Origin: Tetrahymena thermophila SB210
Taxonomy: Eukaryota > Ciliophora > Oligohymenophorea > Hymenostomatida > Tetrahymenidae
Assembly: GCF_000189635.1 (NCBI RefSeq)
Contig: NW_002476228.1
Coordinates: 186,001 to 250,000 of the forward strand
DNA: 64,000 nucleotides
Direction of reading: 5' to 3'
Below, one piece after another: positions 31,511-42,788 of this stretch (positions within the stretch are counted from its first letter, which is position 1; each line of letters begins with the position of its first letter). The translations under genes and the position numbers were made by a program. The notes under the pieces were generated by a model. The model was not told the DNA's origin and ran no database searches. It saw only the letters and a program-made list of their open reading frames with translations.

Positions 31511-32896
31511 CTATATTAAATAAATAATCGTAATCACATAAAATCATTTAAATATTTTAGCAAAAAATAAGAAAATTTAAAGTTTATATTTATCTCCATC
31601 CATAAATTAGATTTCTTATGATAAATAAATTATATTATCAAATTAATACAATTTTATATGCCTCTTTAATTATTAATCATTTTTTTTTTCCAGTATTTTT
31701 TTTAAAAGAGTTAGCTTGTGCTTATAAAAAATAAAAACATTTAATGAATCTTGATAATTGCTCTTTAAAATCTAAATAAATCATTTTTTTAAATTCTACT
31801 TATTAAAATATTAAATTTAGCACGTTTTTAATTAATGAAAGCAATTTCATTTATTTTATAATTTTTTTAAATAATAAATAACAAGCATCCTTCAGTTTGA
31901 TAATATTGAATATTTTATTATTTACGAACGTAGATATTTTTTTTGTTATAAGCGTAAAAATTATAATTTTTAATAAATCAATACTTTAAATCAGCAATTT
32001 GTTTAAAATTATTTCTTTTTCTTTTTAAAGTATTTTAGTTGCAGAGAATACCATCCAAAACTGATAAAAAATATTTAAATTAAATTAATTATTGGTTAGC
32101 GTAGTCAATCATTTTTAATATTTATTTGATCTTTAAATGTACTATTATGCTTAATAATTATAACAACTAAATTACCTTTTCAAGTTATGAAAACACAGTG
32201 AAATGTTAAGTTACAGGCCTTTTCAAAAAAACAGCTTAAGAGAATGTAATATTAAGGATAAGCAAGAATCCTATAATTGCTACTTATTTCATAAAAGAAA
32301 ATTTCAAAAGTAAATTCTAATGTTTTTGATCTTTTTTGGAAATTTGTTTAATCGCTTTTTGATTTACTTATTATTTTCTAAATTTTAGTTTTGATTGTAT
32401 GTTGATTCATTGTAATTCACTTGAAAATATTGACTGATTTAATTAAAATAGCAAAAGACTTAGTGAACAAAAGCTTTAAAGATGTTCATTCAATATTTCA
32501 TTTTAATAGTCGAAAAAATAGATTAAATTAAAAACGGCATTAGAAATATTTTATGATATTAAATTGAAAATCTTTTTTTTTATGTAAACAGCAACAAATA
32601 AAATGATTTTAAATTAATTTATTTATTTTAAACTAAATCAAACTTAATTAAAATTCTTCATATTTTTTGCAATATTTTTTCTTAATATAAAGTTTTATAA
32701 GGATAGATCATATTCGTTTTCAATATAAAAGCAAAACGCACTGCTAAAAGGTTTACTGTATTCATTCATTCACTTATCAAAATAATCTTTCACTTTTGTT
32801 AAACAAAGAAATCAAAAATATTAAGAAAATAATTAACAAGAGATCTAAAATTCAAAAAGACATTTTATTGTTAATTCTAAAATCTTGCACATAAAT
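31511..32896. other. Divergent spacer between two granule lattice-type genes
   Basis: About 1.4 kb, A/T-rich. It should contain the plus gene's promoter and perhaps the missing first exon of the minus gene. An ATG-started minus-strand frame at about 32453 is open for some 77 codons but lacks a signal peptide and looks like chance. Confidence 0.4.
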
Positions 32897-34652
32897 ATGA
32901 ATAAAAAATTATTTGTAGTTCTTATTACCTTAGCAGTTGTTTTCGCAACAAGAAGAGAAACAAATGTTGCTTTGGCTGAAGTAAACATTAACTTTTAGTG
33001 ATTTTAAATACATTATTTGACTGACAGAAATACTTTTTAATGTATCTGAAAATGCATATGAATGTCAAAATTTAAAAGAACAAGATATTTTATTATTTAT
33101 ACAAATAATTGCCATTATTTTTGAGCATTCTAATATGATAATTTGTTTTTTAGCAATCTATTAAATGTTTAAAACCTTTTACATACATTCTTGAAAAACA
33201 AAAAACTATTTGATATTTAATTAGGGCCTTTAATATTATCTATTAACATGATAATCAAAATTTAATAACAAATAAATGAGTTCTTTTTTTTAATATTTTA
33301 TAATAGCAACATTTTAGAAAACTAAATATTTAAGCTTATATCAAAATCTTGCATAACTAAAACAAAATTAAACAACTTTTTTCAATAAAAAAAATGATAT
33401 CAATAATAAATCTAATCATATTTAGATTATTTTTAAGCTTAAACATTTAGTTAAAAATATTAAAATATAATAATTTAAAACTTTTAATTTATGTTAAATT
33501 CGTAATTGAAAATGTTTTTTACAAAATTATTTTATTAGATGAGAAGATCTGCATTTGGAGCTACTATACTCAGTACAATATAATTAAATTTAGCAGCTAT
33601 GTATGATGTAAGCCCTATAACTACTCTAGTTGATTAAATTTTGCAATCCTTATAAGAATCTTAAGCTGCTGCTGATTATAGGAATTCTACTAACTAGGTA
33701 AGATGTGATTAAAATATTGAATAATTTAGTCGCTAAATTAAAGATACCTAAAACACTATCTCAAGTCTATAATCTCAAATCAATTCAAACTAAGATAGTT
33801 TACAGAGAGATAATTATGCTCTTTAACAAGCAAGTGAAGACTATGATAATGTATATATTTGATATTAAAAATAAATATTTTTGGTAATTTAACTATTATT
33901 TTTACTTAAACTAGACTGATATTAGCATTGATAAAGGTACAGTAGATAGAGAAGATGCTCATGAAAGATGGGAGTAGTCTGATAAGGAAATAACAGAAGC
34001 TTTAAACGCTTTAGATGAAGCTACTAAATTAATTTAACATATGGTTCATGGTGTTTCTTTTGCCCAAATTAAATCTAGATATGATAAAGTCCTGGAAAAG
34101 CTAACCACAAATAAATCTAAACATTCTACTCTATTCAAACCTTTAATTATAGCTTTGTCATAGCTTTCAAGCTAATTAAATAACGATTCAATTTAGAAAA
34201 TACTTAATTTACTTTAAAATTTGAGGTAAGCATTAACAGATGCTTAAGATGAAGGACGTGTTGCTGAAGAAACAGCCTAAAATTTATGGTAAAAGTTGCT
34301 TGAATAGCTTTAAATTAATAAATAGAAATATGATGATGAAAAATAAAGATTAACAGATTAAATTATTTCTATTAGTGCATTGCTAAACCAGTAAAAAAAT
34401 TCACTAGAAAATAACAATAATTCCCTTGAAAATTTCATCATTTAGCTTTAAGATGAATAGACTCTTTGCTAAAAATAATCACTGGATTATGAGGATGAAA
34501 CTAAAGAAAAGTAATTAATTTTTAAATAATTTTTATTTTAAATATTTAAAAAATTAAATAATTAATCAAGTTAAAAAGAATCAGCTATTTTAATGGAGCT
34601 TAAAGAACATTTAAACGAAAAATTCTCTTAAGTAGTTGAATTTATTTAATGA
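32897..34652 (+). CDS. Granule lattice-type (Grl family) secretory protein
   Basis: Four exons (32897-32980, 33539-33850, 33915-34510, 34571-34652) give 357 residues. Exon 1 encodes a signal peptide, MNKKLFVVLITLAVVFATRR, then a 558-bp intron. The body is acidic, Gln/Ser/Asp-rich heptad sequence: ITTLVDQILQSLQESQAAAD, IKDTQNTISSLQSQINSNQ, LNALDEATKLIQHMVHG, LSQLSSQLNNDS and a C-terminal ILMELKEHLNEKFSQVVEF. This is the pattern of Tetrahymena Grl and Paramecium trichocyst-matrix precursors, which enter the secretory pathway, are cleaved and assemble into the granule core. It parallels the minus-strand neighbour in heptad layout. The last splice (NQKESAI) was chosen by reading frame. Family call is by signal peptide, length and coiled-coil pattern. 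Confidence 0.75.
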
Positions 34653-35936
34653 TTATATTGAAGCAAGCTCTTAACAATATCTTTAGAATTTGTAAGCTCT
34701 AAATTTTTGTTTTTGTTTGAATTACTTTGTATGAATTGCATACCTATTAAAATAAAATCATATACAAAGTAAATTTTGATAATTTATTATAAAAAAAAAT
34801 AAAGCATTTTTTAAATGTTTTGAAATCTATTTTTTATATTTTAATCATGATTTAAAATTTAAGTTGAGATTTTTTTTCTGTTTGTAAATATTTATTTTAT
34901 TATTAAATTAGAATAAGGGCTTAAAAATCATTCGAATAAAAATCATTATAATTTTGCAAGAAATTGCTTACTTAAATTATCTGATTTGTTTGTACAAATT
35001 TATATGAATTTCATGATTAATTAAGATTAAATCTTCAAAATTAAATAAAATGTCTTTTTTTTAATTTAAGCATTATAAAATTGGTTTAAAAATTTTTATC
35101 ATTATTTAAATTTAAGTTGATATATTTTTTTGTTTTTAAACATTTGGCTTAATTAATTTTTTTTAGTTTATTATTTGAGAATGTGATAAAAATCAAACTT
35201 GATGTTGATGTTGATGAATAAAGGTCATAATAATTTTGGTTTGAATTAGTTTGTTTACATTATATGTTTTTATTTTTACTTATTTATATTTATTGACTAA
35301 TTAAAATTACTTAGATGAATTTGAAATTAATTTGTATGATATTTTCTTATTTGATCAACTTTTTTTAACATAAAGTTAATTTTTTTTATATAAATTATCT
35401 GTAAAATAAATATTAATAATTTATTAAATTAAATTAGTTTTATGTGTTTTTAAATTTATTTTTATATTTTAATTACTTATATTAATTTATTTTGAGATAG
35501 ATATTTTTTGGTTTGTAAAAATGTATTTAAATTAATTTATAAATAATTTTTTAAGAATGTTTAATTTAATTTGTAAATATTTTGTTTGATAAATAGAAAT
35601 TTCTTTTTAAAAATAAAATAAATGGGCTAAAAAAGAGTATCAGAGATTTAAATAGAAAACATAAAATATATTTAAGAAAACAACATTATAGATTCAAAAT
35701 ACCATAATAAGATTGTTTTACAATGATTTAGTCATATTATTAAATTTATATAGGTAATATTATTATTTATAAAATCATATAAAAGCATTGAATTTCAAAT
35801 CTAAAAATAAATCTACTCATTCTTAATAAGCTGAGTTTAAATAGCAAGCTATCTAATATGTAGCAAATCAAAGTTTAACTAGTTTATAATAAAGAATTAT
35901 ATTAATATTAGTTATTTTTTTTTGAATTCAGGTTAC
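34653..35936. other. Long A/T-rich spacer with degenerate direct repeats
   Basis: About 1.3 kb with no convincing gene. Segments at about 34847-34905 and 35105-35160 share TTTAAATTTAAGTTGA followed by T-rich sequence and GTTT..TAAA, suggesting degenerate repeats spaced about 250 bp apart. A 34-codon ATG frame at 35622 looks like chance. Confidence 0.4.
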
Positions 35937-37285
35937 TCATTATAAAGAGGGGAAGTCCTTATCAGTAGCATTAAACACTTTTTGGCCTTGCTTGGAATTT
36001 TGTCTGTTACCACCTTTGTGATTTTTGCCACCCTTATGGTTTCTGTCCTACTTATTCATGGATCTGTTACTATTACTAGAAGGTTAGTACAAATTGTTTC
36101 CTGAGGACTTAGTGTTGTTGTTTAAGTTATTGACATTTTTGTTTACGTATTATCTTCCATTTTAGTTTTATTGTTATCTGTTATTTTTCTAAAACTGCAT
36201 ATTTCTACTCTATTTTTACATCTACATAAGCATTTGATTCATTATAATCATTTATTGTTGTTATAATTGTTATTATTGACGAGGATCAATAGTGGTAGGG
36301 TAATTGTCACGTGAAACCCTGAAAGTGCTATTTTTAAATTTTTAAAATAAAATTTTAGAAAATTAAATAAAGTGAATTAATAAATTGTTTATTACTGGTT
36401 AGGATGTTATTGAGGATGGGGCTATTAAGCGGGAGCAGTGAACTATTCTTCTTCAATAGAGCAGTCAATGGTAACTTCTTTTTCACCAATAGTGTATTTC
36501 TTGAAGAACAATTTATCGAACAAAGCTTTAGTAATATTCTCTTCTTAATTAGGTTCATTGATGGTAATCTTAATAGAATCAACTATGTTTTATTGTTCTG
36601 ATTTCTGTGATTTTTTATATGATTTAAAATAAATTATTTATAAAAATAAACTATTTTCTGAATTGTGAAATTAATCTATTAAATAAAACTGATGGCATTT
36701 TAAAATAATTATGTTACATTTTTCAATTTTTATTTAAGTTTTATGAATTAATTAATTGGTTGTTTCAGTATATTTATATCTTATTTAAAAAAGGATAACC
36801 AATCAATTTACAACTCAAATTAAAAAAAAAAATAATTTTTTTCTAAAAAATCAAAGTTTTTATATAAATTGCAAAAATATTTTTTACATAATAAATAGTG
36901 TGTGGCTTAATGTCTTGTTCAATTAATTGTTACAATTCATTCTTTAAGTCTTTATCAATATTTTTAATGTAGAGAATATTTCTAAGCTTTTTCCAGGTAG
37001 GAGCAACAGTCAATTCTTGAGGACTATATTTAATGACGTCCTTTAATTCATCTTTTTTCAAAATCTATTAATTACAATAACATATTTTTAAGATTCAATT
37101 TAAGGAATTGATTTTTATTCAAATTTATTTACTTCATCAAGTAATTTGTGATCAACACTGATTTCTTAGACTGATTTCTCACTCAAAACACCATTTAAAT
37201 GAACAGCATTGGTGGTTGTATTAACAATAAATCTAGTTAAGTGAGTGTTTTTTTTGAAGTTTTCCTTTTCAAACAACTCTTTAAT
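35937..37285 (-). CDS. La-motif (LARP-type) RNA-binding protein, 5' exon unresolved
   Basis: Four exons (37285-37133, 37064-36888, 36604-36396, 36327-35937) give 310 codons in one frame. The start resembles the La winged-helix motif: KELFEKENFKKNTHLTRFI, then SVQEISVDHKLLDEILKKDE and VIKYSPQELTV, as in La and LARP proteins that bind RNA 3' ends or poly(A). A second fold follows (RNILYIKNIDKDLKNELQQ to KEVTIDCSIEEEQF), plausibly an RRM. The tail is Gln/Asn-rich, then basic Gly/His (NHKGGKNHKGGNRQ) and ends in NATDKDFPSLQ. Upstream exon(s) with the initiator ATG were not found with confidence between 37.3 and 38.8 kb. Probably cytoplasmic mRNA-binding; exact LARP class uncertain. Confidence 0.65.
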
Positions 37286-37617
37286 CTTTTTAAATGATTA
37301 TAAAATGATTAGTCAATTAATTATTTTTTATTTATTTTTCTTAGTGATAAAAAATAAATAAATAAATAAATAAATATAAGTAAGACTTAATTAATTTTGT
37401 TTGCGATTTTAAGGAAGAACCTAAAATTTTTATTATATTCATGGTAGATTTAATGCAAAAGGTTATACTTTTGCTATATTGTTAGTACTATGATAAGTGT
37501 GCTAGTGCAAAATATATCAGTTTATGATTTAACAAAGTAAAAATAGAATTTAAGAACTTAGAATGAAATTCTGATAAAAATTGTCATTCATTCATTCATT
37601 TTAGTTTTTTATAATTA

Positions 37618-37731
37618 GGCAAAAAAGAAAGAAGAAAAAAAAGAGATAAAGAAAAAACTAAAAAATCAAAAAGAAAAAAGTATAAATATATTTGCTATCA
37701 AATAATAAGGTAAGTTCAAAAATTAAAATAA
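37618..37731 (+). other. Purine-rich exon-like segment
   Basis: A roughly 60-nt almost all-purine tract starts just after an acceptor-like ATAATTAG and reads AKKKEEKKEIKKKLKNQKEK on the plus strand; it ends at a canonical donor AATAAG|GTAAGT. It could be a coding exon of a small Lys-rich protein or a polypurine tract. Neighbouring exons on plus are not certain. Confidence 0.3.
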
Positions 37732-38129
37732 TGAAAAAAAATATGTGAAAACTTAGAAAAACAATCTAATTATCTATCCAAATATCTACTGCTAATTATC
37801 ACTCCTTAAATTTAACAAAATTACTTTTGAATTTTTGATTGATTGTCTTCTTAAAATTATTCAATTTTAAAATATTTTATTTTGAAAAGCGTGGGTGTGC
37901 ATATTAATTTATTGCTTTTTTCTAAATTTTTTACTCTTTTCTATCAAAATTATAAAAAGATTTTTTTTTTTTCTGAAATTTTATATATCTATTTATCTAA
38001 ATTCTATATTAAATCTACACTTAAATATCTCTCCTTTGAATAAACAAACTAAACTAATAAATGTTTTTTAATTGAGTAAGGAGACTCTTTCTAAATTAAT
38101 AAAAATATTTTAATAATTATTTGTTACTT

Positions 38130-38813
38130 TAGCGATGACCTTTTGTTGCTTTTCTTCAATTTACTAATGAATATTATTAAAAAAATGCTTATTAATTAAT
38201 CTAAATCAAGTACAATTAATATAATGAAATCATCTTTGTATAAGGTATCCTTTAACTTAGCGCATTGCTTTCATTAAATAATTGTTCTTAATGACTAGCA
38301 TCTTTAAATTATTTCGTTTTTATTGTTTAACTTATTCTACCATGAATCTTTATAACGATTGTAACTAGATTGCGCATATATGCTTTTATTATTATTTTAA
38401 TTCATATATTTATATCATGATTGATTGATTGACCTACTACACTCATTTCTTTTCTCTATTTTGCTAGATTTACTACTAGTTATTCATTTGATCATAATTT
38501 AATTCTATCTCATTTTAACCTTGTATAATTCTTGTTTATAAAATATCAATTCCTGAAATATTATTCCTTTAGAAAAATCATTTTTCATATCTTTAAACTG
38601 TATCGATCAGCATATTTTCATCTAAATTAAATGAAGACATTTAATAAATTTGTCCAAAGATTTAGCTCATTAATCGTTTGGTAGATGACTTATGAATTAA
38701 ACAATGTCTACTTAAGCAAAGGATACCCTAAGAAAATAAAATTAATTTTAATGTAAATACATTCAAAGTTGAAGTCTTAGTAGATTGTGTTTCTTTATCT
38801 TAGTCACCCATTT
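38130..38813 (-). CDS. Probable small multi-exon gene of unknown function (model incomplete)
   Basis: An ATG at 38813 opens MGDQDKETQSTKTSTLN, followed by a likely 34-bp intron with GT..TTAG ends and then YPLLKQTLFNSQVIYQTINE, NLWTNLLN and, after a possible 41-bp intron, FKDMKNDFSKGIIFQELIFY. Further down near 38130 an exon-like piece reads IEEKQQKVIAK between splice-like sites. Overlapping open frames make the 3' half ambiguous, and the stop may lie as low as about 37.8 kb. No domain recognised; could be a small alpha-helical, perhaps kinetochore- or dynein-associated, protein, but that would be a guess. Confidence 0.35.
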
Positions 38814-39685
38814 TCAAATTATAATTTTTTTCTTACTCTATTTTATTAATTATTAATTTTTAGAAAATCTTCTTCAATCAATACTTTTCTTTGACTTTTT
38901 ATCTTGTATTCTATTTTGGTACCTAAAAACAATATAAAGTATTGCAAAAGGCCTATTAGGAACCCTTAATAATTTTCATTTAAAAATCAAAGTAAAATTA
39001 GTTAAACTGTATATTATCTATCTCTAATCGGCAATTTTTGGACTTAAAGCTTGTATTTATTTATTTGTACATCCATCTCCCTTTATTAAATGCAGTATCA
39101 ATTTCTAAACTAATTATTTTTTCGTGTATAGCGTGGCGATAGCTTTGTTAGAAAGCTACACTCACACAAATCCTCATTAGGTTAATATAAAATCAGCATG
39201 TATAATAAGTAAATATTATTCTAATATATTAAAGCATTCTTAATCTAAAGTTGTTAAATTAAATAAACATATAATTTATCTTGCATCGAAGTTAGCAAGT
39301 AATTATTGTGCATTTAACACAAAACATACACTGCATACACATAAATGTTCAATATTTCATAAAATATTTATTTCTTTAATTTCTAATTTTTTTTTTAAGA
39401 AATAAAAATAATTAAAATTTTTTTTATATTAAAATGTTAAATTTTCCTTCAATTTTAATACTGAAAATGTTTTCAACATTAAAAATTTTGATGGTTAAAT
39501 TAAATAATTAAATTAATTAATTAATTGGTTGATTTTAATTTATAAAAATAAAATACAAAATTTAACTTCAATTAATAAAATAAGTGAATATACTAAATTA
39601 TCAATAACTTAATGCAAATTAAACATTTTTATTTGCTTTTTTCACAAAAGTTGTAGTAAACTTAAATTAGACTATTCTATAAAAT
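38814..39685. other. Intergenic region with possible structured RNA
   Basis: About 870 bp between the unresolved gene and the TVP23-like stop. Mostly A/T, but 39120-39190 is clearly richer in G+C; see the separate ncRNA candidate. Confidence 0.45.
39120..39182. ncRNA. Candidate structured non-coding RNA island
   Basis: A local G+C-rich patch in a 78-80% A/T background. It contains a perfect stem TAGCTTT (39140-39146) / AAAGCTA (39152-39158) with loop GTTAG, and a possible outer pairing GTG/CAC. An Sm-site-like AATTTTTGG lies 80 nt upstream on plus at 39033-39041. No match to known snRNA, tRNA or telomerase RNA was recognised. It is only a candidate. Confidence 0.25.
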
Positions 39686-40993
39686 TCATTTTTTCATAAT
39701 ATAATTTGCTAAAAAGCTGAAACCTTTAACCTTGAGCTTATCTTAGACATCTTAAACCTTTTGTTAATGCTCTTTGAAAAAAAAAAATTTTGAAATTATT
39801 CATAATAAAAAAATATTTACCTGATTTACATCTATAAAAGCCATAGATGTTTGTAAAAAGCATTCCAATTGTAAGGAGATCTAATATAAGCTATTATTAT
39901 TTGAATACAGAAAATCATTTATTTATGTTTGTAATTAAAAAATGAAAAATTAGTTATTTTATAAACATAATCTATGATATTTGAAAATCATTCTTTCTTT
40001 TAAAAGTTGAAAAAGTCAAAAAAATATATTGAATTCTTTTTTGTTGATTTTTAATTTTAAAAGTTTAATCAAAAAGTAATTTATTTTTTTAAAAATTAAG
40101 ATTCATAAAATCTTTCTTATATTTATTTATTTAATAACACGTTTTTGCGCTTTATAAGTTTTTCTATTTTAAAATAAATTTTATTTTAAACATTTACCCA
40201 GAAGGGAGTCAGGATATGAAACAGAGCTACTAATACCCAAAAGATAAATGAAACAAGCTATGAGCTCCAGAAAAATGCATAGTCTACTTAATTAGGCACA
40301 AATTTTTATCCCTTAGTCTCATACTAGTACACTTCCTCTCCCTTTTCATTTTATATATTCCACCATCTCATTCCTACTAATAACCTACATTCATTTATTA
40401 TATTTTAAATATATGTATTTAGCTTTTACCATCATTCAATATAGGGTGCTAATTTAGTAGTTTTTAAAAAATTTATAATGTAATCTATACCTTCCTGTTA
40501 TGTTTTTTGTTGTCCAAAAATCTAATGCGTTAAATACAATCACAAGGACAAATATGAAAATATTATTATCAAACTTGTACTAAAATAAGAAATACCTATT
40601 AATTTAAAATTATTTAATTTCAAAAGTATTTAGCAGCAACTAAAATTCTTACACTATTAATGATAACGCTTTAAATAAAAAAGTAAATATGCAGGCAATA
40701 GGATGACCTGATTTAGACAGATCATATGCAGATGAGCTTATTGGTAGTGAGTCTTGTCCTCTAATTTCAGATTAAGGTGCACCCATATCAAGTATACTAT
40801 TACTCTTAGATTTTTGATTGCTTTCTGGAATATTTATAGTAGTCGAATCATTAATATTATAATTTTTATCAGCTATCAACTACTATTTATCATTAACAAT
40901 TGCATCATCATTAATTTATACGTTAAAATCAAAATTCTAGTTTATATTTCAAAAAAATATTAGTATTTGCTTAACAATTTATATTTGATTCAT
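39686..40993 (-). CDS. TVP23/FAM18-like Golgi membrane protein
   Basis: Six exons (40993-40976, 40936-40653, 40595-40491, 40384-40198, 39890-39821, 39771-39686) give 249 residues. The core matches the TVP23 (DUF846) family of late-Golgi vesicle proteins: SKSGHPIACIFTFLFKALS, NALDFWTTKNITGRLLVGMR then WWN, VDYAFFWSSQLVSFIFWV, and LTIGMLFTNIYGFYRCK before a short cytosolic tail. Four hydrophobic helices are expected, as in the family. The N-terminal 90 residues are polar and Asp/Asn/Ser-rich. An alternative start is MGAPQSEIRG at 40786, but the upstream frame looks coding and a tiny first exon MNQIQI can be spliced on in phase, so the longer form is preferred. Role: membrane traffic between endosome and trans-Golgi (family knowledge). 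Confidence 0.82.
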
Positions 40994-41786
40994 TTAAAGC
41001 TTTATAATAAACATAATATCTATTATTACATCGTGCATTTTTGTTCCTTTACAAGTTTTATTATCTATTATTTGCTTGCTTGTCTTTTTAGCTAGGTAAA
41101 AGGAATTTAAAGAGTAATTAATTAATTTTTTAATTGATATTAAATTAATTGAAATTATCAAAAAACAAACAAACATATATATACATATATATGTATCTGC
41201 TGATTTTGAATTAAAATGATAATTAGTTCTAGAATTAAGTAAACAAAATATGTTGTAAATTTATGTAATAATAATAGCATTGATTAGTTGCAACATTAAA
41301 ATGTGTTATTATACTTACATCTAAAACATTATGTATAAAATATGTATTAATTTCAATAAAAATTTTATTAAATTGATTTTTAAAAATAAATTCTAACTCT
41401 TTTTGATTTATTTCTAAGTCAAAAATCTTATTGAGTATTTATTTTTGGTATTTTTAAATTAAAATTTATAAAATATTCAGTAATTTTTATAAAAACCTAA
41501 AATAAAATAAAACATATTTTGTTATCGAAACTTAGGTTAAAAATAAAATTATTTATTTAACATTTTTTTATGCCTCAAATTAATTTACATTTTAAAATTA
41601 ATTTTTTAACATTTAACAAATGTTGCAGCATATTTTAAACCAAATCTTTATATTTGAGCTATTAAAGTAACTTTGCTTGGTAATTTGTTTATGGAATAAG
41701 CATACTGGAATCTTAAATAATTCTATATCTATAAATTAAAAAAAAATTAAAAAAACTAAAACAGAAAAGATTTAATTGATAATAAT
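40994..41786. other. Divergent intergenic spacer
   Basis: About 790 bp between two divergent genes. Contains an alternating ATATATACATATATATGTAT stretch near 41176-41195. No gene recognised. Confidence 0.5.
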
Positions 41787-42788
41787 ATGGAATAACTCAA
41801 AACATTTATAAATATTTATCTTTAAAAACTTAACTTTTTAAGTAATGAAACAATATAGGGCTTGATTTACATTAATCTTGAAAAACCTTTTCATGGAAAT
41901 TTACTCTAGATTAGAATTTAAGGTATTGAAGAAATTAATATTAAATTTTCTGAATTTGTTGGTGAAGACGATTACATTACTACCTACGCAAAGGAGTCTA
42001 ATAATTTTTTAAATTATAGTTTACTCATCTATGACTATGCTAATGGTTCTAATAGAAAAGACTTTTAAATTGAACCTGGTTAGTATTAAATACCTTTTTA
42101 ACTAAAAATTGCAGAAAAGCTTCCTTCATCTTTTTTCTATGAAGAAGAAGGAGATAAAGGTTCATTAAAATATGTACTTACTGCATAAATTCTCTCAAAT
42201 AAAACTAATGTAAAACCTCTTAGTGGAAATAAAGAAATATTTATAGGGTAAAAAGTATAAATGTAATAATAAATTACTTATACAAAAATTAGAACATCTA
42301 CATTTTGCTGTACCTCTAGCTTAATTAATTATAACGTGTAACTAAATAGTAATTGCTTCTCTCCAAATGAAATTATCAAGGTAAGGTTGGATATAGATAT
42401 TAGTAAATGTAGAGATAAATTATCTAATTTCACAGTTAAGTTTATGAGAAGACTTGAAATGAAAGCAAATAAAGGTACTTCAACAAAAACAGAAATTAAA
42501 ACAGAATAAAATGCTTGTGTTCTAGTGAAAGGTAGTCGTATTTAGTAAGTAGTCGAGTTTTTAGTATAGAAAAATATTAAATTAACTTGTTAAGGTTAGT
42601 TAATTCAATTAGGTTATTATATTGAAATAGTTCCAAATACTACTAAAAAATGTTGTGCAATTGATTAAAAAAGCTTTTTTGTATAAATTTACATAATACC
42701 TGCTTAGGATTAAATTTAAAATGATAATGATACACCATATGAACTTGTGAATAAAAATTGGAATCCAGTTTAATTAAAATAAATTTGA
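41787..42788 (+). CDS. Arrestin-fold (ARRDC-like) protein
   Basis: Intronless, 333 residues. The order of segments follows an alpha-arrestin. The N-terminal half has GLIYINLEKPFHGNLLQIRI, and then the hallmark QIPFQLKIAEKLPSSFFYE, equivalent to the FPF..LP..LPSSF motif of arrestins. The C-terminal half is a second beta-sandwich with NCFSPNEIIKVRLDIDISK (the motif before strand one of the C domain), LIQLGYYIEIVPN and a short tail. Arrestin-fold proteins link membrane cargo to ubiquitin ligases or retromer-like complexes. No PPxY motif is seen, so a ubiquitin-ligase adaptor role is not supported directly. A VPS26-like retromer subunit is the main alternative. Confidence 0.7.

Noticed and set aside
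32341-32453. Minus-strand ATG frame MNQHTIKTKI... as the missing first exon of the minus granule lattice gene
   Set aside because: It lacks a signal peptide and has no well-placed donor leading in phase to the exon at 31510; open frames of this length are expected by chance when only TGA is a stop.
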